Position numbers and translations under genes: made by a program. This document shows positions 27,881-35,749 of a DNA stretch of 64,000 nucleotides, piece by piece. Within the stretch, counting starts at the first letter, position 1, and every line of letters starts with the position of its first letter. A model generated the notes under the pieces. The model was not told where the DNA came from. It saw only the letters and a program-made list of their open reading frames with translations, and searched no databases. Origin of the DNA: Leeuwenhoekiella marinoflava DSM 3653 (lineage in GTDB: Bacteria > Bacteroidota > Bacteroidia > Flavobacteriales > Flavobacteriaceae); contig NZ_FQUN01000010.1 of the NCBI RefSeq assembly GCF_900129005.1, positions 1 to 64,000 on the forward strand, written 5' to 3'.

Positions 27881-29464
27881 ATGAAACACATCATAGGTCT
27901 TAGCTTGCTTATTATCAGTTTTTGCACTACGATGCAGGCACAACGAAATAGCTTTCTTGTAAAACCCTATTTACAAGATGCAGAGCCCACATCTATAATT
28001 ATTAAATGGGAAACCGAGTTTGATGGAGAAAGCACTGTAGAATGGGGTTTGACGGCAAAACTGGGAAATAAAACAACAGGTAATTCAAATAAAGTAAATT
28101 TTGGAGAATCGCGTTTACACGAAGTTCAGCTTACCGGCTTAAAACGCTTTACCACCTACTATTACCGGGTAAAAACCGGAAAACTTAAATCTGATATTCT
28201 TCAGTTTAAAACCCCTCCATTTTCTGGAGAAGCAGCTTCTTTCAACCTGATTGCAATGAGCGATATGCAAATAGACCGCAGTCAACCTGATAAATTTAGT
28301 GAAGTAGTGAATGAAGGTATTCTAAACTATCTGGAGCAGCAATTTGGCGGAAAGGTTCCAGACAATTTAGCTTTGGTTATGATTCCCGGAGATCTCGTGG
28401 CTCAGGGAAGTGATTATAAACAGTGGCAAACCGATTTTTTCAGACCTTCAGAAAAACTTTTTTCTCAAGTTCCTGTATATCCCGTTCCTGGAAATCATGA
28501 GCAAAACTCTCAATTTTTCTTCAAATACTTCAGCCTTCCAGAAAACGGAGATCCCGCATATGCAGAACACTGGTGGTACAAAGACTACGGCAACGTTCGT
28601 ATTATTGGGCTCGACTCCAATAAAGGCTATCGCGATATGAGAGAGCAATATGAATGGCTCAAGCAGGTTTTGAAAGACACCGAAGAAGAAGAAGATATTG
28701 ACTTTGTTTTTGCCCAACTGCATCATCCGTATAAATCAGAATTATGGATTCCGGGTGAAGAGGAAACCACCGGAAAAGTGGTTAAGATGCTAGAAACTTT
28801 TTCAGATAAAACCGGTAAACCCAGCATTCACTTTTTTGGACATACACACGGGTATTCCCGGGGACAGTCACGCGATCACAACCACTTGTGGGTAAATGTA
28901 GCTTCCGCAGGGGGTGCTATTGACAATTGGGGTGAATTTGAAGGCAGGGATTACGATGAGTTTACCGTGACCCAAGACGAATATGGTTTTGTGATGGTCA
29001 ATGTAGATCCTAATCCTGCAGATCCAAAAATCAGTCTCAAACGCATTAGCCGCGGTAATGTTCAGAATCCTAAAGACAATACTGTTACTGATAGTATTAC
29101 CGTATATAAAATAAATCAAAAGCCCGATGCACCTGTTGGGATTGCTCCAAAAGAAGAAAGTTTGCCTATCACTGCTATCACGCTGAAAGCATCTCCGTTT
29201 AGTGGAGGAAGAGTTTCTAGTAAACACACCGCTTCGCATTGGCAAGTGTCTACAACAACCAACTTTGAAAAACCGGTTACAGACAGTTGGAAACAAAATG
29301 AAAATTGGTATTACGAAGAAAACAGACAAAAAGGTGATGACCTTACTGATGAAGATTTATCACGCCTACACCCCTCAACGACCTATTACTGGCGCGTGCG
29401 GTATCGCGATCAATATTTAGGATGGAGTGACTGGTCTGATGTATTAACCTTTAAAACTAACTAA
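27881..29464 (+). CDS. Secreted metallophosphoesterase with fibronectin III-like domains
   Basis: A 527-residue protein with a signal peptide ending at MQAQ. An N-terminal FN3/purple-acid-phosphatase-type domain (about 25-110, IIIKWETEFDGESTVEWG) precedes a metallophosphoesterase core with SDMQIDRSQ, MIPGDLVAQG, VPGNHEQNS, QLHHPYKSE and FFGHTHGYSRG, the five dimetal motifs. A second FN3-like domain forms the last 120 residues (THYYWRVRYRD-like strands). It likely removes phosphate from an organic ester in the periplasm or at the surface. It is 5 bases after the PLP gene. Confidence 0.88.
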   Translation: MKHIIGLSLLIISFCTTMQAQRNSFLVKPYLQDAEPTSIIIKWETEFDGESTVEWGLTAKLGNKTTGNSNKVNFGESRLHEVQLTGLKRFTTYYYRVKTGKLKSDILQFKTPPFSGEAASFNLIAMSDMQIDRSQPDKFSEVVNEGILNYLEQQFGGKVPDNLALVMIPGDLVAQGSDYKQWQTDFFRPSEKLFSQVPVYPVPGNHEQNSQFFFKYFSLPENGDPAYAEHWWYKDYGNVRIIGLDSNKGYRDMREQYEWLKQVLKDTEEEEDIDFVFAQLHHPYKSELWIPGEEETTGKVVKMLETFSDKTGKPSIHFFGHTHGYSRGQSRDHNHLWVNVASAGGAIDNWGEFEGRDYDEFTVTQDEYGFVMVNVDPNPADPKISLKRISRGNVQNPKDNTVTDSITVYKINQKPDAPVGIAPKEESLPITAITLKASPFSGGRVSSKHTASHWQVSTTTNFEKPVTDSWKQNENWYYEENRQKGDDLTDEDLSRLHPSTTYYWRVRYRDQYLGWSDWSDVLTFKTN

Positions 29465-29476
29465 GTATTTGTCATT

Positions 29477-30523
29477 ATGAAGATTAAAAAAATAGCATTC
29501 CTTCTTTTCGTGGTCAGCTTAAATCTTTTCAACACACAGGCTCAGAGCAACGAGGATCAAAAAGTCATACTAATCACGTTAGACGGATTTCGCTGGCAAG
29601 AACTTTTTAGTGGCGCCGATCCCAAACTTATTCGTAACACTCAATATGTTCACGATACGACGGGTTTAAAGTCTAAGTTTTGGCGGGAAACTGAAGCAGA
29701 ACGCCGGGAAGCTTTGTTACCTTTTATCTGGAATGAAGTGGTTAATCAGGGTGAAATTCACGGAAATCGCAAGTCTGGAAGCAGGGTTAATTTAACCAAC
29801 GCTATGTGGTTTTCTTATCCCGGGTATAACGAGATACTCACCGGTAAAGCAGATGATAAAAACATCAGGAGTAATGATAAAATATACAACCCTAATGTGA
29901 CCGTTTTAGAAGAGTTGAACAATACTTCTAAATACAAAGGCAAAGTCGCAGCCTTTACCAGTTGGGATGTTTTTCCGTATATCATCAATGATAAACGCAG
30001 TGGTATTCCTGTAAATGCAGCTTTTGATTCGGCTAAAGACACACCTTTATCAGACCGAGAAATCTTCCTTAATAAATTACAAAAAGAGATTCCGAGTCCG
30101 TGGGGAAGTGTACGTCTAGATGCTTTTACTCATAATTATGCTTTGGAATATATGCAAAAAAACCATCCAAGTCTGGTGTATATAGCCTACGGCGAAACAG
30201 ACGATTTTGCACACGACGGAGCATACGATGCCTATTTAAATTCTGCACATACTACCGATACGATGATCAAAGAATTATGGAACTATGTACAATCTGATCC
30301 TTTTTATGAAGACAAGACTACCATTATCATTACAACAGACCATGGTCGTGGTACAGAACCCCTGGACACCTGGAGAAGCCATGGGAGTACTATCTCTGGT
30401 GCAGATCAAACCTGGATGATTATTCTAGGCTCACAAGCCATCAAAACAGGTGAGGTTAAAGAAAAAGAACAACTCTATACTAATCAAATAGCCCATTGTA
30501 TCAAAAAAATGCTGGATCATTAA
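29477..30523 (+). CDS. Secreted alkaline-phosphatase-superfamily hydrolase
   Basis: A 348-residue protein with a signal peptide (to about TQAQ23). Asp36 in ILITLDGFRWQELF starts the metal site, WFSYPGYNEILTG holds the expected Ser/Thr nucleophile region, YGETDDFAHDG and TTDHGRGTEP supply the remaining ligands. This is a phosphoglyceromutase/phosphodiesterase-like subgroup of the superfamily, which also contains phosphonoacetate hydrolase. The position in the locus suggests a second phosphoester or phosphonate step outside the inner membrane. The substrate is not known. Confidence 0.82.
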   Translation: MKIKKIAFLLFVVSLNLFNTQAQSNEDQKVILITLDGFRWQELFSGADPKLIRNTQYVHDTTGLKSKFWRETEAERREALLPFIWNEVVNQGEIHGNRKSGSRVNLTNAMWFSYPGYNEILTGKADDKNIRSNDKIYNPNVTVLEELNNTSKYKGKVAAFTSWDVFPYIINDKRSGIPVNAAFDSAKDTPLSDREIFLNKLQKEIPSPWGSVRLDAFTHNYALEYMQKNHPSLVYIAYGETDDFAHDGAYDAYLNSAHTTDTMIKELWNYVQSDPFYEDKTTIIITTDHGRGTEPLDTWRSHGSTISGADQTWMIILGSQAIKTGEVKEKEQLYTNQIAHCIKKMLDH

Positions 30524-30546
30524 AATGTTTACAATAACGAAACATG

Positions 30547-30600
30547 AAGTCTTAAAATAACACTTATTTTTACTAATTGTAAATTTTTAAGACTTTTGTT
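30547..30600 (+). terminator. Terminator splitting the phosphonate locus into two transcripts
   Basis: An 11-bp perfect stem (AAGTCTTAAAA at 30547-30557 with TTTTAAGACTT at 30585-30595) with a 27-nt loop is followed by TTGTTT. It lies just after the last phosphoesterase gene and before the transporter gene. Confidence 0.55.
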
Positions 30601-30666
30601 TAAGTTTGTTTAATTGGATTTTTTAGAACCAGTCGGGAGTTTTTACAATCGGCTGGTTTATTTTAA

Positions 30667-31953
30667 ATGAAAAGTATGAGCATAAAAACACAAGATATTA
30701 AGTTCATTAGTCGTGCGTCAATAGCTGCTTTTGGAGCTTATTTCTGCATGTATGCGTTTAGAAAACCTTTTGCAGTTGCCACTTTTGAAAATTTAAGTGT
30801 TCTGGGAATCGATTATAAAATACTGCTCATTATCGCTCAGGTTCTGGGTTATATGCTCTCCAAATTTATAGGAATCAAAGTCATTTCTGAATTAGAATCT
30901 AAATGGCGTCTTGTCTATTTGTTAGGACTCATTGGCATTTCTGAAGTCGCTCTGCTCTTTTTTGGTTTTGTCCCGCAGCCTTATAATATTTTGTTCATGT
31001 TTTTCAATGGTCTGCCGCTGGGTATGATTTGGGGCATTGTTTTTTCCTATTTGGAAGGCCGAAAATTTACCGAAATACTCGGGGTGATTTTATGTACCAG
31101 TTTTATTGTTTCAAGCGGGGTTGTAAAGTCTATTGGCCTATATGTTATGACCTCTTGGGGAGTTTCACAGTTTTGGATGCCCGCCGTAACCGGAGCTTTG
31201 TTCATTTTACCCTTACTCTTTTTTGCTAAACTGTTAGAAACAATTCCCCCTCCTACGGCTGAAGACGAGTCTTTACGTATTGCACGGGTTCCTATGCATA
31301 AAAAAGATCGACAAGAAGTGTTGAAACAATTTACCTTACCCCTTTTTATACTTATTCTCTTTTATACGATTTTAACTGCTTTTAGAGATTTACGCGACAA
31401 TTACGCCAGAGAGCTCTGGGAAGGTCTGGGTTATGCTGATGATATTTCGGTTTATAGTACCTCTGAGATTGCAGTAGCATTACTTGTCTTACTCATTTTA
31501 GCTTCGGTCTATACCATAAAAAATAATTTTAAGGCACTGCTTACCTATCATGGCATTTTACTCATGGGTACATTTTCTGTAGGTATAGCCACGCTTCTTT
31601 TACAGGGGGGGTATCTAAATCCTTTTTACTGGATGGTCATCACCGGATTTGGACTCTACATTTGTTATGTCCCTTTTAACGCTCTATTTTTTGATCGGTT
31701 TATCGCTGCATTCCGCATTAAAGGCAACGCCGGTTTTTTAATTTATCTCGCAGATGCTTTTGGATATATGGGCAGTATGGGTGTTTTGTTTTATAAAAAC
31801 TTCGGAATGAATGAAATATCCTGGTTAGCTTTTTTTATTAACGGTGCTTATCTGCTTTCGGTATTGGGAACATGTAGTGTTATCGTTTCTTATTTCTATT
31901 TAAAAAATAAACACCGCAACGCCAATCTTAACGTTCTAATTCATGAAAACTAA
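30667..31953 (+). CDS. MFS-type permease (DUF5690-like), probable organophosphorus transporter
   Basis: A 428-residue protein with 11 to 12 hydrophobic helices. The first helix ends in CMYAFRKPFAVATF, a motif very like that of organophosphate:phosphate antiporters such as GlpT and UhpT. It is the first gene after an internal terminator and starts a second transcript of the locus. It would carry the freed aminophosphonate or organophosphate across the inner membrane. ATG 30676 (MSIKTQ) is an alternative start. Its 3' end overlaps the FAD gene by 11 nt. Confidence 0.78.
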   Translation: MKSMSIKTQDIKFISRASIAAFGAYFCMYAFRKPFAVATFENLSVLGIDYKILLIIAQVLGYMLSKFIGIKVISELESKWRLVYLLGLIGISEVALLFFGFVPQPYNILFMFFNGLPLGMIWGIVFSYLEGRKFTEILGVILCTSFIVSSGVVKSIGLYVMTSWGVSQFWMPAVTGALFILPLLFFAKLLETIPPPTAEDESLRIARVPMHKKDRQEVLKQFTLPLFILILFYTILTAFRDLRDNYARELWEGLGYADDISVYSTSEIAVALLVLLILASVYTIKNNFKALLTYHGILLMGTFSVGIATLLLQGGYLNPFYWMVITGFGLYICYVPFNALFFDRFIAAFRIKGNAGFLIYLADAFGYMGSMGVLFYKNFGMNEISWLAFFINGAYLLSVLGTCSVIVSYFYLKNKHRNANLNVLIHEN

Positions 31954-33097
31954 ATATGACCTGCTTGTCGTAGGCGGAGGTGTTTTGGGTACGTTTCACG
32001 CTTACCACGCTTTAAACAAGGGTTTGCGTGTAGCTATCCTTGAACAAAGCGCGATGCCACAAGGCGCAACCACACGTAATTTTGGTCAGGTAGTACCTTC
32101 GGGTATGAATACGAAATGGCAAAATTATGGTCGGGAAAGTCTGCGTATCTATAAGGAAATTCAGGAGCTTTTTGATATTACGATTCGTCAAAATGGGTCT
32201 GTATATCTTGCATCTAATGCCGAAGAATTGCAGCTTCTCGAAGAACTCGCTGCTATAAATAAGCAAAACAATTATACTTCTACAATGCTAACTAAAGAGG
32301 AGTGTCTGGCAAAACATCCCGGTTTACGTGCAGATTATGTACAAGCAGGCTTGTTTTTTCCTGATGAAGTTACGGTAGAGCCGCGCACGATGATTCACCG
32401 CCTACAGCAATTTTTGGTAGCTCAAAAAAAGTTGGATTTATTTACAAATACGAAAGCTATACAAATTGATCAAAACAACGATGAAGTTGTAATCACCACT
32501 GCAGATAGAAGCACTTTCAAAGCTAATCAAACATTAATTTGCAACGGAAGTGATTTTAAAACACTTTACCCACAGCTTTTTGCAGACAGCGACTTACAGC
32601 TCTCCAAATTGCAAATGCTACAAACTAAACCACAGCAAAACTATAAACTTCCCGGTTCTATTTTAACAGGTTTGTCTATACGTCGTTACGAAGCCTTTTA
32701 TGAATGTCCTTCTTTTAAGACAATTAAAGCCAAAGAAAACCCAGATAGTTTAGAAAAAAAATGGGGAGTACATATTCTTTTTAAACAGGCAGCAGATGGT
32801 TCTGTGATTTTAGGCGACTCTCATGAATATGCTGATGCAGATCGCATTGAAGATTTAGGGTACGGTCTCAATATGGATATTGATAATTTTATGATTGCCG
32901 AAGCTAAAAAAATCATTGATCTCCCTACTTATGAAATTCAGGATCGCTGGTATGGGATTTACTCTCAATGTAAAACACAGGATATATTTCTAGAAACCAT
33001 AGTAGAACGCATTCACATCGCCACCGGAATTGGTGGAAAAGGAATGACCGGAAGCGCAGGTTTCTCAAAAGAACACCTCAACACAATACTTAATTAA
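31943..33097 (+). CDS. FAD-dependent oxidoreductase, phosphonate-cluster type
   Basis: A 384-residue DAO-type flavoprotein. VVGGGVLGTFHAYHAL near the N-terminus binds FAD, GATTRNFGQVVPSGM follows, and ATGIGGKGMTGSAG near the end closes the FAD site. It resembles the family (TIGR03364) that occurs next to phosphonatase-like hydrolases and is proposed to deaminate an aminophosphonate close to 2-aminoethylphosphonate. Here it could oxidise aminoethylphosphonate or an N-methyl form to phosphonoacetaldehyde, in parallel with the PLP lyase. ATGAAAACTAA shares 11 nt with the permease stop, which suggests translational coupling. Confidence 0.82.
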   Translation: MKTKYDLLVVGGGVLGTFHAYHALNKGLRVAILEQSAMPQGATTRNFGQVVPSGMNTKWQNYGRESLRIYKEIQELFDITIRQNGSVYLASNAEELQLLEELAAINKQNNYTSTMLTKEECLAKHPGLRADYVQAGLFFPDEVTVEPRTMIHRLQQFLVAQKKLDLFTNTKAIQIDQNNDEVVITTADRSTFKANQTLICNGSDFKTLYPQLFADSDLQLSKLQMLQTKPQQNYKLPGSILTGLSIRRYEAFYECPSFKTIKAKENPDSLEKKWGVHILFKQAADGSVILGDSHEYADADRIEDLGYGLNMDIDNFMIAEAKKIIDLPTYEIQDRWYGIYSQCKTQDIFLETIVERIHIATGIGGKGMTGSAGFSKEHLNTILN

Positions 33098-33103
33098 TAC
33101 TGT

Positions 33104-33787
33104 ATGAAAACCATAAAACTTGTCGTTTTTGATATGGCAGGAACTACCGTAAATGAAAATAATATTGTTTATAAAACCGTACAGAAAGTCATCAACGACT
33201 TAGGCTATACTGTAACTCTTGATAATGTATTAGAATTTGGAGCAGGCAAAGAAAAACATCAGGCGATTACCGATGTTTTACAAAACTGCACCAACTCTTC
33301 AGCTGTTAAGAAAGAAGCTGCAACAGCCTTTACAGCCTTTAAACCCGAATTAGAAGTTGCTTATGACACGCTCGAAATTGGCACATTTGACGGGATGCTT
33401 TCTTTCTTCAAGAAACTAAAGAATCATCATATTCGGGTGGTTCTCAATACCGGTTATGATGCCAAAACAGCCGCGAAATTACTGGCGAAATTAGCGTGGA
33501 ATATAGGTGAGGAAATAGATATGCTCATCACAGCAGATGATGTAAAAAATGGAAGGCCGGCACCCGATATGATTCACAAAGCCATGCAGCAGTTTGAGAT
33601 TACCGATCCCTCTTATGTGCTCAAAGCTGGAGATTCTGAAATAGATATCATTGAAGGAAAAAATGCTAATTGTGGCTTAACCATAGGTGTTTTAAGCGGA
33701 GCACAAACTAGAGAACAGTTAGAAGCTGCAAAGCCAGATTATATTCTTAATTTAGTAACTGAGCTTGAAAGTATTTTACTAAACTAA
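33104..33787 (+). CDS. Phosphonatase-like HAD hydrolase (PhnX-like)
   Basis: A 227-residue HAD enzyme. The nucleophile motif is DMAGT (Asp10), the DxAGT form that marks phosphonatases, and the second-half motif has Arg (NGRPAPD) where most HAD enzymes have Lys. The cap carries GAGKEKHQAI; Lys49 and His52 align with the Schiff-base lysine and a nearby His of PhnX. GDSEIDIIEG ends the metal site. It should cleave the C-P bond of phosphonoacetaldehyde to acetaldehyde and phosphate, or a close relative of it. It is shorter than classical PhnX (about 270). It is 6 bases after the FAD gene. Confidence 0.83.
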   Translation: MKTIKLVVFDMAGTTVNENNIVYKTVQKVINDLGYTVTLDNVLEFGAGKEKHQAITDVLQNCTNSSAVKKEAATAFTAFKPELEVAYDTLEIGTFDGMLSFFKKLKNHHIRVVLNTGYDAKTAAKLLAKLAWNIGEEIDMLITADDVKNGRPAPDMIHKAMQQFEITDPSYVLKAGDSEIDIIEGKNANCGLTIGVLSGAQTREQLEAAKPDYILNLVTELESILLN

Positions 33788-33801
33788 CCCCCTACTTTTT
33801 A

Positions 33802-33836
33802 GATGTTGAAAGCGGTATTAGCTTTCAGCATCTTTT
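33802..33836 (+). terminator. Terminator after the phosphonatase-like gene
   Basis: A 12-bp stem (33802-33813 with 33821-33832, one G-U pair) with a 7-nt loop is followed by TTTT. The right arm lies inside the 3' end of the convergent regulator gene. Confidence 0.7.
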
Positions 33837-34399
33837 AAATAAAAGTAAAGCACCAGCATAGATGTAGGTGTATCACTCCGGTTAATAGGCACATGGGGTA
33901 TTCTGCCATCAAAGAATATAGCGTCTCCTTCGTGTAGCGTGACTTCTTCTTCGCCAATATTGTAGACACAGCTACCAGATAGCATATACTTAAATTCATA
34001 TGCGTCTGTTTCTACTTTAGCACGTTCAGAACCGGGTTGAATCTCAAGTAAAACGGCTTCAAAAGCTATAAAAGCAAGTGACTTACCAAAGATAGATTTG
34101 TATTGAAATCCTTTAGCATCATCTTCTTTTTCTATTATTGAATTTTCAGCTTTGCGCGAAACGATAAACGCCGTTTTTCCGCTTTGCGGAAGGCTGTTAA
34201 AAAACGCAGCCACTTCGGTTTCTAAAGCATTGATGATATTTAACAATACCGGAAGCGAAGGTATGGTTCTTCCGTTTTCTATACGAGAGATCAAACCGTT
34301 ACTCACAGCAGCATTTGCAGCTACCGTATTTATAGTTAATCCTTTCTCTTTTCTAATTTCTCGAATGCGCTTCCCTATTCCTATTATATAGTCTTCCAA
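33818..34399 (-). CDS. XRE-family regulator with a cupin domain
   Basis: A 193-residue regulator. Residues 1-65 form an HTH_3 domain (IGKRIREIRKEKGLTINTVA, SNGLISRIENGRTIPSLPVL). Residues about 105-185 form a cupin (EFKYMLSGSCVYNIGEEEV, EGDAIFFDGRIPHVPIN). No in-frame ATG exists before an upstream TAG, so a TTG start at 34399 is the best choice. Such XRE-cupin proteins sense a small metabolite in the cupin. It is convergent with the phosphonate genes and is their likely local regulator; the ligand is unknown. A 12-bp direct repeat covers its start. Confidence 0.85.
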   Translation of the reverse strand: MEDYIIGIGKRIREIRKEKGLTINTVAANAAVSNGLISRIENGRTIPSLPVLLNIINALETEVAAFFNSLPQSGKTAFIVSRKAENSIIEKEDDAKGFQYKSIFGKSLAFIAFEAVLLEIQPGSERAKVETDAYEFKYMLSGSCVYNIGEEEVTLHEGDAIFFDGRIPHVPINRSDTPTSMLVLYFYLKDAES

Positions 34400-34432
34400 A
34401 TATCTAGTTTTACTATTTGTAAATATCTAGTT
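34398..34432. promoter_or_regulatory. Direct repeat at the start of the XRE-cupin gene, probable operator
   Basis: AAATATCTAGTT occurs exactly twice, at 34398-34409 and 34421-34432, 23 bases apart (about two helical turns). It covers the start of the regulator gene, as expected for autoregulation. A related AATATCTAATT lies at 19906-19916, about 190 bases before susC. Confidence 0.5.
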
Positions 34433-34502
34433 CTGAAATAAATTTACCTAATTATTAGGTCTATAAATATCAATTATCACGTAACTATAAGGCATAAAAA
34501 AA

Positions 34503-34597
34503 GGCAAGCTACCTACATCACACCGCTACGACCATCTACCCTTGCTGCGTTCCCGCCCTGGGGGAATTCGACAGGAGCTGGTTGTGTAGGACTTGCC
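34503..34597 (-). ncRNA. ffs: Small signal recognition particle RNA (4.5S type)
   Basis: The minus strand carries a roughly 95-nt hairpin RNA whose ends GGCAAGTCCTACACAACC and GTGATGTAGGTAGCTTGCC pair with each other. The apical part has CAGGGCGGGAACGCAGCAAG and GGGTAGATGG, the conserved domain IV with its GGAA tetraloop-like segment and the asymmetric AGCA loop bound by Ffh. A T run follows the 3' end. It guides nascent membrane proteins to the translocon with Ffh and FtsY. It is a single-copy housekeeping RNA. Confidence 0.92.
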
Positions 34598-34686
34598 GGG
34601 TGCAAATATACAGCAATCAAACAGCAAACCAAACGTTTTTTAAACTGAATTTATTGATTTAACTTGACAACAAAATTATCATACCT

Positions 34687-35745
34687 ATGCGCAGTTATAA
34701 TCTTCTCGCTATCTTAACCTTAAGTCTTACGATTCTCTCATGTGGCAACGGAAAAGATTTGAGTAAAAGCTTTACTTTAACACTAAACAAGCCCGAAGCG
34801 ACTCTAAAAAACGGAGATCAAGTAACAATAAACCTCAAACCTAAGGGTGATATTAGTATAGATTCTATCGTTTATTCTTTTAACGGAAAAGTACTAGACC
34901 GCAAAAAAGACTTAAGCAGCACTGATGCAACTCTCCATGTCACGAAACTGGGTGAAAAAAAGCTGGAAGCTGAAGTTTATGCAGATGGGAAACACGCTAC
35001 CATATCCGCTACGCTCACTTTTGTAGCTTTAGAGGCACCGGTTTTATATACTTATGAAATAGTAAATACATATCCACATAATGAAACTTCTTATACTCAA
35101 GGACTGGAGTTTCACGGCGACACTTTATATGAAAGTGTAGGTGAATACGGGAAGTCTGGTTTGTTAAAAACCGACTTAAAAACCGGAAGAATCCTAAAAC
35201 GCATTGATCTTGCCAAGAATTTTTTCGCCGAAGGCTTAACAATATTAGACTCCAGATTGATTCAATTGACATGGAGAGAGAATCAAGGTTTTGTTTACGA
35301 CTTAAACACTTTTGAAAAAACCGATACCTTCAATTATGGAAAAAGTAAAGAAGGCTGGGGTCTTTGCAACGATGGCAATACCATATACAAATCTGATGGC
35401 ACAGAAAAAATATGGCTTTTAGATGCAGAAACTTATGCTGAAGAAGAATTCATTCAAGTTGTAGATTCTAAAAAACTACGCTCTAAATACAATGAGCTAG
35501 AATGGGTTAAGGGTAAAATCTATGCTAACAGCTACCAGTTTGATAGTATTTCTATAATTAATCCAGAAACCGGTGCGATTGAAGGCGTTGTTGATTTGAG
35601 ACCGCTAAAGAAACAGGTAAATTCTATAGAAGATGCCGGTAATGAAGTTCTCAACGGGATCGCTTATAACCCCAAAACAGACCAGCTTTACGTCACAGGT
35701 AAACATTGGGACAAATTGTTTGAGATTCGTCTGATCAAGAAATAA
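34687..35745 (+). CDS. Glutaminyl-peptide cyclotransferase lipoprotein
   Basis: A 352-residue lipoprotein (ILSC, Cys19). Residues about 25-115 form an Ig-like domain; the rest is a five-bladed propeller of the plant/bacterial glutamine cyclotransferase family (YPHNETSYTQGLEFHGDTLYES, LTWRENQGFVYD, GWGLCNDGNTIYKSDGT, NELEWVKGKIYAN, VLNGIAYNPKTDQLYVTGKHW). It converts N-terminal Gln of exported proteins to pyroglutamate. It is the first of four genes separated by only 3-4 bases. Confidence 0.9.
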   Translation: MRSYNLLAILTLSLTILSCGNGKDLSKSFTLTLNKPEATLKNGDQVTINLKPKGDISIDSIVYSFNGKVLDRKKDLSSTDATLHVTKLGEKKLEAEVYADGKHATISATLTFVALEAPVLYTYEIVNTYPHNETSYTQGLEFHGDTLYESVGEYGKSGLLKTDLKTGRILKRIDLAKNFFAEGLTILDSRLIQLTWRENQGFVYDLNTFEKTDTFNYGKSKEGWGLCNDGNTIYKSDGTEKIWLLDAETYAEEEFIQVVDSKKLRSKYNELEWVKGKIYANSYQFDSISIINPETGAIEGVVDLRPLKKQVNSIEDAGNEVLNGIAYNPKTDQLYVTGKHWDKLFEIRLIKK

Positions 35746-35749
35746 TCTG

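Noticed and set aside
28868-29329. 153-codon minus-strand frame in the metallophosphoesterase gene
   Set aside because: Opposite-strand shadow of a gene with clear motifs.
24842-30523. Ordinary phosphate-starvation cluster
   Set aside because: No Pst/Pho genes or Pho-box-like repeats were seen, and the PhnX-like and FAD genes point to phosphonates instead.
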